A stretch of 64,000 nt of DNA from Luteimonas sp. BLCC-B24 (GCF_028550595.1 NZ_JAQQGN010000005.1:215891-279890); one strand, 5' to 3'; counted from the first letter of the stretch, positions 18,996 through 27,949 are shown. The notes: generated by a model from the sequence alone, not told the origin. Translations and numbers: made by a program.

Positions 18996-19250
18996 TCAGG
19001 CGGCGGTGGGGCTGCGGCCGATCAGGGCGAACGTATCGTCGGGCACCTGCTCCAACGCCGAGATCGCCGCGGCCAGCACCGTGTCCTCTTCGGCATCGAA
19101 GCTCGAACGCTCGTCGCCGATGCTGGCACGCAGGCCCTGCTCGAGCAGAAAGCGCAGCGTCCGCGCCTGGCCCCAGCCCTGGGCGGCGGCATAGGCGGTG
19201 ATGCGTTCGACGAGGCCGTCGTCGACGTCTTTGACGATGAGGTCGGTCAT
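18996..19250 (-). CDS. Small ribbon-helix-helix-type protein
   Basis: 84 residues, ATG 19250 with GGAGAG about 10 nt upstream. The N-terminal half (LIVKDVDDGLVERITAYA, then ARTLRFLLEQGL) has the strand-helix-helix spacing of ribbon-helix-helix DNA-binding proteins such as FitA/Arc antitoxins. The acidic C-terminal half (DAEEDTVLAAAISALEQV) forms a predicted helix. No toxin gene adjoins it, so it is more likely a stand-alone regulator or accessory protein than part of a toxin-antitoxin pair. Located between anmK and ampG, convergent with anmK. Confidence 0.72.
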   Translation of the reverse strand: MTDLIVKDVDDGLVERITAYAAAQGWGQARTLRFLLEQGLRASIGDERSSFDAEEDTVLAAAISALEQVPDDTFALIGRSPTAA

Positions 19251-19405
19251 GAGGGGGGATCTCTCCGGGACAGGGCATCGGCGGCGTCGGGACGCGCGCG
19301 GGGGATTGCACAAGAAGAACACAGATCGTGGCCCCGGAACCGCGCGGTGGATCACGGAAGTCACCCGTCGCACCGCTTCATCGGCGGTGCCGGCCACGAG
19401 CTCCG

Positions 19406-20803
19406 CTACGCCGCCGCGCCGTCGCGGGCCGACGGCGGCACCGGCGGTCGCCGCCACAGCACGATGCACAGCACGATCGCCGGAATTCCGATCAGCGCCG
19501 TGCCGGTGAAGAACAGCGCATAGCCTTCCAGCAGCGTGCGGCCCACGGCGAGCTGTTCCACCCAGACGCCCGAGAACCCCTTGAGCACCTTGCCGGCCAA
19601 CGCATAGAACGAGCTCAGCAGGGCGTACTGGGTGGCGGTGTAGCCCAGGCTGGTCAGGCTGGACATGTAGCCGATCAGCGCCACGCCGGCGTAACCGCTG
19701 CAGAAGTTGTCGATCATCATCGCGGCGGTGAACACGCCGGTGTCCGAGCCGTGCAGCGCCAGGTAGGCGAAGGCGAGGTTCGAGCCCGGTCCGAGCACCG
19801 CGCCGGCCAGCAGCGTGGGCATGAATCCGAAGCGCACCGCGGACAGACCCGCGGCGGCGATGCCGACGATGGTCGCGAACAGGCCGACCGAGCCCCGCAC
19901 CGCGCCCACGGTTTCCTTGTCGATGCCGAGGTCGGCGTAGAACGGATTCGCCATCGGCCCCATGACGAAGTCGGGCATCCGGTACAGGCAGATCGCCAGC
20001 AGCATGACGAGGGCGAAGCGGCCGTGTTGCACGAAGAACGCGATGAACGGACCGACGATCGCGTCGAACAGTCCGCGCGGCGTCCACAGCGTGGTCGCCA
20101 CGCCGCCCGGGACCCGGCTCGCGTCCGGCTCGCGCGCGATCATCACCGCGATCACGCCGACGCCCATCAGCGCCGCCATCCACAGATACGACAGCGACCA
20201 GCCGATGTGCGCGGCCATGATCAGGATCAGCGCATCGGTGACCAGCAGGGCGCCGCGGTAGCCGAGTGTCGAACTCGAGGTCAGCAGGCCCTGCTGCTCG
20301 TTGCTGGAGGCGCTTTCGATGCGCCAGGCGTCGATGACGATGTCCTGGGTGGCCGAGGCGAACGCCACCGCCAGTGCCAGCGCACCGAAGACCAGCAGCC
20401 GGTCGATGCCGATGCCGGCGACCGCGAACACGTCCTCGCGCGGCTGGATCAGCACCATGCCCACGAGGGCCGCCGCGACCACGAGCTGGGCCAGCAGCAT
20501 CCAGCCGCGGCGGCGGCCGAGCCAGCGGCCGAACAGCGGTGCATCGGTCTTGTCGACCAGCGGCGCCCACAGGAACTTCAGCGAATAGGCCAGACCCACC
20601 CAGGACAGGAAGCCGATCGTCGACAGCTCGATGCCGTTCTCGCGCATCCAGAAGCCGAGCGTGTTGCCGACCAGGTAGATCGGAATGCCCGAGCTGAAAC
20701 CCAGCAGCACCATCGCCAGCACCTTGCGCTGGCGCAGATTGGCCAGCACGGTGCGCCAGCCCGGGCGCGCCGGCGCCGGTGTGGTCGGGCCGGCCGCACT
20801 CAC
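19406..20803 (-). CDS. ampG: AmpG-family muropeptide permease (MFS)
   Basis: Imports GlcNAc-anhydroMurNAc-peptides across the inner membrane for recycling. 465 residues from GTG 20803, whose GTGA overlaps the stop of the exonuclease gene; longer frames are not family-like. 12-14 predicted helices. Family marks: FSSGIPIYLVGNTLGFW in the first helix pair, YSLKFLWAPLVDK, GRRRGWM, ATQDIVIDAWR, and YRMPDFVMGPMANPFY, each typical of AmpG. Proximity to anmK supports the peptidoglycan-recycling role. Other solute specificity cannot be excluded since several AmpG paralogues exist. Confidence 0.88.
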   Translation of the reverse strand: MSAAGPTTPAPARPGWRTVLANLRQRKVLAMVLLGFSSGIPIYLVGNTLGFWMRENGIELSTIGFLSWVGLAYSLKFLWAPLVDKTDAPLFGRWLGRRRGWMLLAQLVVAAALVGMVLIQPREDVFAVAGIGIDRLLVFGALALAVAFASATQDIVIDAWRIESASSNEQQGLLTSSSTLGYRGALLVTDALILIMAAHIGWSLSYLWMAALMGVGVIAVMIAREPDASRVPGGVATTLWTPRGLFDAIVGPFIAFFVQHGRFALVMLLAICLYRMPDFVMGPMANPFYADLGIDKETVGAVRGSVGLFATIVGIAAAGLSAVRFGFMPTLLAGAVLGPGSNLAFAYLALHGSDTGVFTAAMMIDNFCSGYAGVALIGYMSSLTSLGYTATQYALLSSFYALAGKVLKGFSGVWVEQLAVGRTLLEGYALFFTGTALIGIPAIVLCIVLWRRPPVPPSARDGAAA

Positions 20804-21618
20804 GCGCGGTAGTCCACGACCAGGGGCGCGTGGTCGGAGAAGCGCGGCTCGGCATGCACCGCGCACGCCAGCACCCGGTCACGCAGCGACGGCGTGACGA
20901 GCTGGTAGTCGATCCGCCAGCCCACGTCGTTCGCGCGCGCCGCGCCGCGGTTGCTCCACCAGGTGTATTCGGGCGCGTCCGGACGCAGCACGCGCAGCGC
21001 GTCGTGCCAGCCGGTCGCGGGCGGCGCGACCAGCCCGTCGCCGCTGGCGTCGGCGATCATGCCGTTGAGCCAGGCGCGCTCGGGCGGCGTGCAGCCGGAG
21101 TTCTTCTGGTTGCTGCTCCAGTTCCTGATGTCGTGCCGGGCGCGCACGATGTTCCAGTCGCCGCACAGCACGTAGTCGCGGCCACTGGCCAGCCACGCGT
21201 CGAGGATGGGCTTGAGCCAGGCCATGACCTCGAACTTGAAGCCCTGGCGCAGCTCGCCCGACGAGCCGGACGGGATGTAGAACGAGACCACGCTGAGATT
21301 GCCGAAGCGCGCCTCGATGTAGCGGCCCTCGTCGTCGAACGGCGCCCAGCCGAGCGACGTGCGGATCTCGTCGGGCTCGCGCTTCGCATAGATCGCCACG
21401 CCGCTGTAGCCCTTCTTGGTCGTCGCGTCGCGGAACCAGGCCTTGTAGCCGGCCGGCAGGAAATCGGCGTGGAGACCGCCCTCGACGAGCAGCTGGTGTT
21501 CCTGCGCCTTGGTCTCCTGCATGCACAGCACGTCGGCGTCCTGGGCGACGAACCAGTCGAAGAAGCCCTTCTTCGCGGCGGAACGGACGCCATTGGCGTT
21601 GAAGCTGACGATTCTCAT
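20800..21618 (-). CDS. xth: Exodeoxyribonuclease III / AP endonuclease
   Basis: Base-excision repair enzyme with 3'-5' exonuclease and AP-endonuclease activity. 272 residues from ATG 21618 (MRIVSFNANGVR); an upstream extension of 11 residues is not conserved in style. Exo/endo/phosphatase residues: Asn in FNANG, Glu in MQETKA, Asp/Asn in CGDWNIVR, and His in FSDHAPLV. The sequence belongs to the ExoA/Xth group. It overlaps ampG by four bases (GTGA), so both share one transcript even though their functions differ. Confidence 0.93.
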   Translation of the reverse strand: MRIVSFNANGVRSAAKKGFFDWFVAQDADVLCMQETKAQEHQLLVEGGLHADFLPAGYKAWFRDATTKKGYSGVAIYAKREPDEIRTSLGWAPFDDEGRYIEARFGNLSVVSFYIPSGSSGELRQGFKFEVMAWLKPILDAWLASGRDYVLCGDWNIVRARHDIRNWSSNQKNSGCTPPERAWLNGMIADASGDGLVAPPATGWHDALRVLRPDAPEYTWWSNRGAARANDVGWRIDYQLVTPSLRDRVLACAVHAEPRFSDHAPLVVDYRA

Positions 21619-21704
21619 GCGTAAAGCCGGATCCACGTATACAGGCGCCAAGCCTAACGGATTCGCGCTGACCGCCCGACCTCTGCGACGCGTGATCCGG
21701 ACCG

Positions 21705-22218
21705 ATGTCGAACGGTCTGCAGCCGCACGTCCAACGGCTCTCCGCCGCGCAGGCCGAGGCCGCGCGCGGCCTGGTGCTCACGGTGACGCAGGCGCGCGAC
21801 GCCGGCGATATCGCCTTCAACGTCGACAACGCCATGACCGCGCCGGACAGCGACGCGATGGCGGTCGTGCTCGGCCGGACGGTCATCGGCTTCTATCGCC
21901 TCGATGACCCGCGACCCGCGTGCGCGCAGCAGGCCGTCGACCGGCACACGGGGACGCTGCGGACGTTCGCACTGGATCGCGCCTGGCAGGGGCGCGCCTC
22001 GGAGCGCAGACGCTCCACGCCTGCTTCGCGGATCTGGCGCGGCGACGCCCCGACCGACGGCTGCTGGTGTTGAGCGAGCATGGGGCCAATGCCGTCGCCG
22101 CCCCGCTGTACCGGCGCACCGGCTTCATCGACAGCGGCGCATGCCTGCCCCCGGCGGCCCCGCGGGACCGCAACGCCTGCTGCTGCGCGCGCTCGGCGTG
22201 GGACAATGCCCGCCATGA
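21705..22218 (+). pseudogene. GNAT acetyltransferase with two frameshifts
   Basis: Three reading frames together make one GNAT-like protein. Frame A (from ATG 21705) gives the N-terminus to DRAWQGRA; frame B continues ARLGAQTLHACFADLA to LYRRTGFIDSGA, which is the usual acetyl-CoA loop and C-terminal strand; frame C gives GPAGPQRLLLRALG and stops at 22216-22218. The first shift fits a lost base in CGCGCCTCGG near 21995-22000. The second lies at or near a C5 run (22147-22152). The frame-C stop overlaps the pyrE ATG (ATGA), which shows that the ancestral gene was translationally coupled to pyrE. Sequencing error at GC-rich runs is the alternative. Confidence 0.7.
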
Positions 22219-22874
22219 CCGACCACCGCACCCGTTTCCTGCAGCTCGCGCTCGATGTCGAGGCCCTGCGCTTCGGCGAATTCACGCTGAAGTCCGGCCG
22301 CGTGAGCCCGTATTTCTTCAACGCCGGCCGCTTCGATTCCGGCCGCGCGATCGCCACGCTGGCCGGCTGCTACGCCGATGCGCTCGATGCGGCCGGGCTC
22401 GACTTCGACCTGCTGTTCGGCCCGGCCTACAAGGGCATTCCGCTGGCGACCGCGCTGGGCTGCGAATACGCACGCCGCGGCCGTGACCTGCCGGTCGCGT
22501 TCAACCGCAAGGAAGCCAAGGCGCACGGCGAGGGCGGCACGCTGATCGGCGCGCCGCTGGCCGGCCGGCGCGTGCTGATCGTCGACGACGTGATCACCGC
22601 CGGCACCGCGATCCGCGAAGCGCTGGGCCTGATCGCCGCTGCCGGCGGCACCGTGGCCGGCATCGTGATCGCGCTCGACCGCCAGGAGCGCGTGGGCGAC
22701 GACGACGCGCGTTCGGCCGCCGAGCGCGTGGCGCAGGATCAGGGCGTGCCGGTGATCGCGATCGCCGGCCTCTCCGACCTGCTTGCGTTTGCCGGCGAAA
22801 ACGCGACACTGACGGCGGAACGCGACCGCCTGCTGGCCTACCGGGCGCGGCACGGAAGCCAACGCTCGAGCTGA
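22215..22874 (+). CDS. pyrE: Orotate phosphoribosyltransferase
   Basis: Forms OMP from orotate and PRPP in pyrimidine synthesis. 219 residues from ATG 22215; the longer frame upstream belongs to the broken GNAT gene. The N-terminal FGEFTLKSGRVSPYFFN segment, FGPAYKGIPLA, and the PRPP-binding signature VLIVDDVITAGTA identify the family and match the proteobacterial PyrE length of about 215. Ribosome access probably depends on upstream translation because of the ATGA overlap and lack of a close Shine-Dalgarno. Confidence 0.96.
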   Translation: MTDHRTRFLQLALDVEALRFGEFTLKSGRVSPYFFNAGRFDSGRAIATLAGCYADALDAAGLDFDLLFGPAYKGIPLATALGCEYARRGRDLPVAFNRKEAKAHGEGGTLIGAPLAGRRVLIVDDVITAGTAIREALGLIAAAGGTVAGIVIALDRQERVGDDDARSAAERVAQDQGVPVIAIAGLSDLLAFAGENATLTAERDRLLAYRARHGSQRSS

Positions 22875-22917
22875 CCTGCGGGGTCGGCGCACTCGGCCGC
22901 TCAGGGGGACGGACGAC

Positions 22918-23565
22918 ATGAACCACTTCATCCGACTGGCCGGCGGTGCCCTGCTGGCCTTCGCCGCCGCCGGCGCCGCGGCGCAGAAGCCCGCGGCCGC
23001 CGATCGCAAGGTCTATTGCTGGGACGAAGGCAGCCGCCGGGTCTGCGGCGACGCCCTGCCCGCGTCGGCCGTCGACGCCGCGCGCACCGAGATCAGTGCC
23101 CGCAGCGGCATGCGCATGGCCGAGGTGGGCCGCGCGCCCACGGCCGAAGAGCGCGCCGCCGCCGAGGCCGCCCAGCGCCAGGCGCGTCTGGACGCCGATG
23201 CCGATGCCGCGGCGCGCCGCCGCGAACTGGCGATGGTGGAGTCCTATGCCACCGAGGCCGACCTGCGCCGCGCCTACGGCGAGCGCATCGTGCTGGTCGA
23301 GGAGGCGATCAAGACCTCGCACATGGGCGTGGCCAACCTGCGCACCAGCCTGCTGTCGCAATTGCGCCAGGCCGGCGAACTCGAACTGCAGGGGCAGCCG
23401 GTCGGCAAGCCGCTGCGCGACCGGATCCGCAGCCAGCGCGCGGACCTGCAGCGCCAGCTGGCGATCCTCGACCAGCAGCTCGGCGACCAGGCAGCGCTGG
23501 ACGGTGACCTGCAGGCGGCGCTCAGCCGCTACCGCGAACTCAAGCACACCGCCGCGCGCGACTGA
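22918..23565 (+). CDS. Periplasmic coiled-coil protein, DUF4124-like N-terminus
   Basis: 215 residues; AGGGGGACGG precedes the ATG. A signal peptide ends at GAAAQKP. Residues 30-45 (KVYCWDEGSRRVCGD) resemble the DUF4124 start, with a Cys pair that may form a disulfide. The remainder is helical and charged (Ala/Arg/Glu/Gln-rich, about 75-210) with heptad character. Function unknown. It sits between pyrE and uppP on the same strand, 43 bases after pyrE. The family is common next to pyrE or exonuclease genes in xanthomonads as far as I recall. Confidence 0.78.
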   Translation: MNHFIRLAGGALLAFAAAGAAAQKPAAADRKVYCWDEGSRRVCGDALPASAVDAARTEISARSGMRMAEVGRAPTAEERAAAEAAQRQARLDADADAAARRRELAMVESYATEADLRRAYGERIVLVEEAIKTSHMGVANLRTSLLSQLRQAGELELQGQPVGKPLRDRIRSQRADLQRQLAILDQQLGDQAALDGDLQAALSRYRELKHTAARD

Positions 23566-23712
23566 GCAGGCCGGCGGCGGACCGCGCCAGGCGCGCCCGC
23601 CGACGGATGACGGGACCGACACGAGCGACGCCGCCGGGTACACGGCGCCGCGTTTGGTCGTCCTGTGACACGGCGCGTATCCTTGCCCGCCCCCTGCTGT
23701 CCGCGAGTCGAC

Positions 23713-24507
23713 GTGTCCGACCCGATCTCCGCCCTCCTGCTCGGCATCATCGAAGGCGTCACCGAGTTCCTCCCGATTTCCAGCACGGGGCATCTGCTCA
23801 TCGCCCAGCACTGGCTCGGCGCGCGCTCGGATTTCTTCAACATCGTCATCCAGGCCGGCGCGATCGTCGCGATCACGCTGGTGTTCCGCCAGCGCATCTG
23901 GTCGCTGACCACGGGCCTGGGCGATGCCGCCAACCGCCGCTACGCGATGAAGATCGCCGCCGCCTTCCTGGTCACCGCCCTGCTCGGCCTGCCGGTGCGC
24001 ATGGCCGGCTGGGAACTGCCGGAAACGGTGACCCCGGTCGCCTGGGCACTGATCATCGGTGGCCTGTGGATGATCGCGGCCGAGCGGCTGTCGGAGCGGC
24101 GCGCGGGTGTGACCGAGGTGACCTGGACGGTGGCGATGCTGGTCGGCGTGGCCCAGGTCGTGGCGGGCGTGTTTCCGGGCACGTCGCGCTCGGCGGCGGC
24201 GATCTTCATCGCGATGCTGGCCGGCCTGAGCAAGCGGTCGGCGGCGACGGAATTCGTGTTCCTGGTCGGCATTCCGACGATGTTCGCCGCCAGCGCCTAC
24301 GCGTTTCTCGAACTCTGGCTGGACCAGGGCCTCGGCGAGGAAGCCTGGGGCGACGTGGCGATCGCGTTCGTCGCGGCGATGGTCACCGGCTTCATCGTGG
24401 TCAAGTGGCTGCTGGGCTTCATCAAGCAGCACCGCTTCACCGGCTTCGCGCTGTACCGCATCGCACTCGGCGCCGGCCTGCTGGTGCTGATGCCGTCGGG
24501 CACCTGA
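23713..24507 (+). CDS. uppP: Undecaprenyl-diphosphate phosphatase
   Basis: Inner-membrane enzyme that dephosphorylates C55-PP to recycle the lipid carrier for peptidoglycan and other surface polymers; higher dosage confers bacitracin resistance. 264 residues from GTG 23713, matching the usual 265; a 16-residue upstream extension is rejected. Catalytic motifs: EGVTEFLPISSTGH (Glu14, Glu18, Ser23, His27) and GVFPGTSRSAA. Eight helices predicted. Confidence 0.95.
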   Translation: MSDPISALLLGIIEGVTEFLPISSTGHLLIAQHWLGARSDFFNIVIQAGAIVAITLVFRQRIWSLTTGLGDAANRRYAMKIAAAFLVTALLGLPVRMAGWELPETVTPVAWALIIGGLWMIAAERLSERRAGVTEVTWTVAMLVGVAQVVAGVFPGTSRSAAAIFIAMLAGLSKRSAATEFVFLVGIPTMFAASAYAFLELWLDQGLGEEAWGDVAIAFVAAMVTGFIVVKWLLGFIKQHRFTGFALYRIALGAGLLVLMPSGT

Positions 24508-24736
24508 TCGACGCGTGATCGCGCAGGCCGCCATCGCCTGCGATGACGCGGAGCCGCGCGTGCCGGTGCTCATGCAAGCGCGCGGACACCGCGGGTCCGC
24601 TCCGGCCTGCAAGCGCGCGTGGCGTCGCGCGTTTCACGTCCGGACGCCCGCCGTGCGTCCATAGCCGTACGCGCGCGACGCCATCGGCGGGTCGCGCCCC
24701 GGTCGCGCGAGCGCGCTCCTGGGCCGGAACCGCGGG

Positions 24737-26020
24737 TCAGCCGGACACGGCGTCGGCGCGGCAGGCCGCCGCGCGCCGCGCCAGCCAGGCCCGCTCACGC
24801 GGGGTGCCGGCGAGCGCCGCGGCGGCGTCGAACGCCTGCGCGGCCTCGGCGTGGCGGGCGAGTTTCGCCAGCAGATCACCGCGCACGCCGGGCAGCAGGT
24901 GGAAGCCGGCGAGCTCGGGCGTCTGCGACAGGGCGTCGACCAGCGGCAGGGCGGCCGCGGGTCCCCGGGCCATGCCGACCGCGACCGCGCGGTTGAGCGC
25001 GACCACCGGCGAGCCGTCGAGCGCCAGCAGGCGGTCGTAGACCGCGACGATACGCGGCCAGTCGGTGGCGTCCGGCTGCGCGGCGCGGGCGTGGCAGGCG
25101 GCGATCTCCGCCTGCAGGGCGTAGCGGCCCGACGGCGCGGGCCCGCGGACGGCCGTCGCGCGCGCCAGCGACGCCAGCCCGGCGTCGATGAGGGCCCGGT
25201 CCCAGAGCCGGCGGTCCTGGTCGGGCAGCAGGACCGGCACGCCCGCCGCATCGGTGCGCGCCGCCAGCCGCGAGGCCTGCAGTTGCATCAGCGCGAGCAG
25301 GCCGTGGACGTCGGCCTCGCCCGGCAGCAGCGCCGCCAGCACGCGACCGAGGCGCACGGCCTCGGTGCACAGTTCGCGGCGCGTCCAGTCGTCGCCGCTG
25401 CTGGCGGCGTAGCCCTCGTTGAAGACCAGATAGACCACCTGCAGCACGGCGCCCAGCCGATCCGGCAGGGCCTCGCGCGCCGGCACCTCGAACACGGCGC
25501 CGCTGCGCGCGAGCGTGCGTTTGGCGCGGACGATGCGCTGCGCGATCGTCGCCTCGGGCAGCAGGAACGCGCGCGCGATCTCGTCGGTGGTCAGGCCGCC
25601 GACCAGGCGCAGGGTCAGTGCGACCCGCGCCGCATCGGGCAGCACCGGATGGCAGGCCACAAACACCAGGCGCAGGACGTCGTCGTCGATGACGGCGTCG
25701 CGCATCGCCTCGGCCCGCGCGTCGGCATCGCGCTGGGCCTGTTCCATCGCGTGGGCCAGCGCCCCGTGGTGACGGTCGGCCATGCGGCTATGCCGGAGCC
25801 GGTCGATCCCGCGGCGGCGCGCGGCGGTCATCAGCCACGCCCCGGGATTGTCCGGCACGCCGGTCCGCGGCCAGGTCTCGAGCGCGGCGACCAGGGCGTC
25901 CTGGGCCAGTTCCTCGGCCAGATCCAGATCGCGCACCACGCGCATCAGGCCGCCGACGATCTTCGGCATCTCCTCGCGCCACAGGGCGTCGATCGTGTGG
26001 TGGGTGTCGGACCGGCGCAT
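24737..26020 (-). CDS. ECF sigma factor with DUF6596 C-terminal extension
   Basis: 427 residues from ATG 26020 (MRRSDT). Sigma70 region 2 covers about 10-80 (DLAEELAQDALVAALE, then PGAWLMTAARRRGIDRLR), sigma4 about 115-170 (GLTTDEIARAFLLPEATIAQRI). The remaining 250 residues are the DUF6596/TPR-like extension (VYLVFNEGYAASSGDDWTRREL), the mark of the ECF42-like group. Those sigma factors usually lie beside DGPF/YCII or VOC-type small enzymes rather than an anti-sigma factor, and two VOC proteins lie just upstream here on the same strand. No anti-sigma gene is present; regulation may run through the extension. Confidence 0.9.
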   Translation of the reverse strand: MRRSDTHHTIDALWREEMPKIVGGLMRVVRDLDLAEELAQDALVAALETWPRTGVPDNPGAWLMTAARRRGIDRLRHSRMADRHHGALAHAMEQAQRDADARAEAMRDAVIDDDVLRLVFVACHPVLPDAARVALTLRLVGGLTTDEIARAFLLPEATIAQRIVRAKRTLARSGAVFEVPAREALPDRLGAVLQVVYLVFNEGYAASSGDDWTRRELCTEAVRLGRVLAALLPGEADVHGLLALMQLQASRLAARTDAAGVPVLLPDQDRRLWDRALIDAGLASLARATAVRGPAPSGRYALQAEIAACHARAAQPDATDWPRIVAVYDRLLALDGSPVVALNRAVAVGMARGPAAALPLVDALSQTPELAGFHLLPGVRGDLLAKLARHAEAAQAFDAAAALAGTPRERAWLARRAAACRADAVSG

Positions 26021-26112
26021 CGACGACGATGACACCACCGCCGCCCGCACCGGGCAAGCCCGCGGCCGCAGGGGCGCCCGTGGGCGGGCCGGCACGTCGC
26101 ATGCCGCCCGAC

Positions 26113-26520
26113 TCACGCCGCCGGCGACGCGTCGGGCGCCATCGCCATGACCTCCCACAGATGGCCATCGGGATCCTCGAAGCCGTGCTGGTACATGAAG
26201 CCGTGATCCACCGCCGCCTCGGGCACGTCGGCGCCGGCGGCGCGCGCCCGGGCGACCATCGCGTCGACCGCCGCGCGGTCGGGTTGCGACAGGCACAGGA
26301 TCACCTCCGTGCAGGCGCGGTCGCAGACGAGCTTGCGGGTGAAGCGCTGGAAGAACGGCCGCGTCAGCAGCATCACGAAGCTGTCGTCGCCGACGATCAT
26401 GCAGGTCGCCTCGTCGTCGGTGAACCGCGCGTCGAAGGCGAATCCGAGCGCGGTGAAGAACGCCACGCTGCGCGCGAGATCGTCGACCGGCAGGTTCACG
26501 TAGAGGCGGGGCCGGCTCAC
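26113..26520 (-). CDS. VOC-family protein (glyoxalase/bleomycin-resistance fold)
   Basis: 135 residues. GTG 26518-26520 overlaps the stop of the previous VOC gene (GTGA). One betaalphabetabetabeta pair covers the length, beginning LYVNLPVDDLARSVAFFTALGF and ending GFEDPDGHLWEVMAM, with His in DHGFMYQHGF and Glu in LWEV as likely metal ligands. The resemblance is to VOC proteins often called YaeR- or lactoylglutathione-lyase-like, but no substrate can be assigned. Belongs to the predicted operon with the other VOC protein and the ECF sigma gene. Confidence 0.87.
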   Translation of the reverse strand: MSRPRLYVNLPVDDLARSVAFFTALGFAFDARFTDDEATCMIVGDDSFVMLLTRPFFQRFTRKLVCDRACTEVILCLSQPDRAAVDAMVARARAAGADVPEAAVDHGFMYQHGFEDPDGHLWEVMAMAPDASPAA

Positions 26521-26957
26521 GCGGCGTGCTCCGGCATCGCCGCCTCGCCGCAGCCGCGCGTGTGCAGCACCATCCAGCCGGTGCCGAAGCGGTCGACCAG
26601 CATGCCGAAGCGCTCGGCGAAGAAGCTCGGCGCCATCGGCACGCGCACCGTGCCGCCGTCGGACAGCGCGGCGAAGATGCGTTCGGCCTCGTCCACGCTG
26701 TCGACGCCCAGATTGACGAAGGCGTGTGGCGCGGCCGGCAACGGCATGCCGGGCGGCACGTCCGAGGCCATCAGCTGCGCGTCGCCCAGAGCGAGGCAGG
26801 CGTGCATGATCCGCGCGCCGGCGCCGGCCGTGCAGGCATTGCCCGGCGCCTCGTCGTAGCGCATCAGCTCGGGCGCCGGCGCGCCGAGGATCCGGGCATA
26901 GGTGGCGAGTGCGTCGGCGCAGGTGCCGTCGAAGTACAGGTAGGGCTCGATCCGCAT
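26517..26957 (-). CDS. PhnB-like VOC-family protein
   Basis: 146 residues from ATG 26957 with a GGAG ribosome site 7 nt upstream. The start MRIEPYLYFDGTCADALATY and the internal FVNLGVDSVDEAERIFAALSDGG, GTVRVPMAPSFFAERFGMLVDRFG are typical of the PhnB/YjdN subgroup (3-demethylubiquinone-9 methyltransferase-like annotation, activity unproven). First gene of the VOC-VOC-sigma group; divergent from the META lipoprotein gene, with about 155 bases between. Confidence 0.88.
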   Translation of the reverse strand: MRIEPYLYFDGTCADALATYARILGAPAPELMRYDEAPGNACTAGAGARIMHACLALGDAQLMASDVPPGMPLPAAPHAFVNLGVDSVDEAERIFAALSDGGTVRVPMAPSFFAERFGMLVDRFGTGWMVLHTRGCGEAAMPEHAA

Positions 26958-27112
26958 GCGGGGTCTCCAGGTCGCACCGGGACGGGCGCGTTCTCCGGAA
27001 CGACGAAGCCGGCCCCCCGGAATCGACAAATGGAGCGGATGCCGACACGCCGTGGTCGACCCCGTCGTTACCCTTGGGCCGTTCGATCCCTTGGACCCCA
27101 CGAGGACATGCC

Positions 27113-27934
27113 ATGCGTCGCGCCCTGCCGTTGCTGCTTCCCTTCGCCCTGATCGCCTGTTCGCCGGCCACGCCGCCGGCCGATTCCGCCGCCACCCCGG
27201 CCGCCGCGCCCGCGGACCTGCCCGATGCCGCCACCGCCGACCACGCCGCGACACTGGGCGCCTATCACTGGCGTCTGGTCGACGCCCGCGACGGCGCGGG
27301 TGCGCCGATCGACGGCCTGCTCGCCGAAGGCGGCGCGCCGCTGCAGCTGGACTTCCGCGACGGCGGCGTCTCGGTCTCCAATGCCTGCAACCGCATCAAC
27401 GCCAGCGTGACCCTCGACGACGACCGGCTCGAGGTCGGGCCGGCGGTCTCCACCCAGATGGCGTGCCTGGACGAGCGCCTGGCCGGCCTCGAGCGCGAAA
27501 TCGGGGCGCGCCTGCCGGGCACGCACCGGCTCGCGATCACCGCCGGCGACACCCCGCGCCTGAGCCTGCAGACCGACGGCGGCGAGACGCTGCAGTTCGA
27601 GGGCGCGCCGACGCCCGCCACCCGCTACGGCAGCACCGGCGAACAGGTGTTTCTGGAAATCGCGCCCGAGCGCGTGGCCTGCACCCATCCGCTGATCCCC
27701 GATCACCGCTGCCTGCAGGTGCGCCCGGTGCAGTACGACGACGCCGGCGTGCGCCGGCCGGGCGAGGCCGAGTGGACGCCGCTGTACCAGGAGATCGAGG
27801 GCTTCGAGCACGAGGACGGCATGCGCAACGTGCTGCGTGTGCAGCGCTTCGACGTGGCCGACCCGCCGGCCGATGCACCGTCGCAGGCCTATGTGCTGGA
27901 CATGGTGGTCGAATCGGAGAACGCGCGGCGCTGA
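27113..27934 (+). CDS. META-domain/DUF4377 lipoprotein
   Basis: 273 residues from ATG 27113 with GAGG 7 nt upstream. Lipobox at LIACS; a Pro/Ala-rich spacer follows (about 20-45). A META domain (HslJ-like) spans about 48-150 (YHWRLVDARD, SVSNACNRINASVTLDDDRL, STQMACLDERLAGLE), then a DUF4377 domain about 160-265 (VFLEIAPERVACTHPLIPDHRCLQV in pieces, and PLYQEIEGFEHEDGMRNVLRV). Each domain has a Cys pair, consistent with periplasmic oxidation. META proteins are linked to stress and motility in other bacteria; function here unknown. Confidence 0.9.
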   Translation: MRRALPLLLPFALIACSPATPPADSAATPAAAPADLPDAATADHAATLGAYHWRLVDARDGAGAPIDGLLAEGGAPLQLDFRDGGVSVSNACNRINASVTLDDDRLEVGPAVSTQMACLDERLAGLEREIGARLPGTHRLAITAGDTPRLSLQTDGGETLQFEGAPTPATRYGSTGEQVFLEIAPERVACTHPLIPDHRCLQVRPVQYDDAGVRRPGEAEWTPLYQEIEGFEHEDGMRNVLRVQRFDVADPPADAPSQAYVLDMVVESENARR

Positions 27935-27949
27935 CGTCCGCGCGCCCGG

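Noticed and set aside
18996..19250. A toxin-antitoxin module around the small RHH protein
   Set aside because: No toxin-sized ORF with a ribosome site lies on either side.
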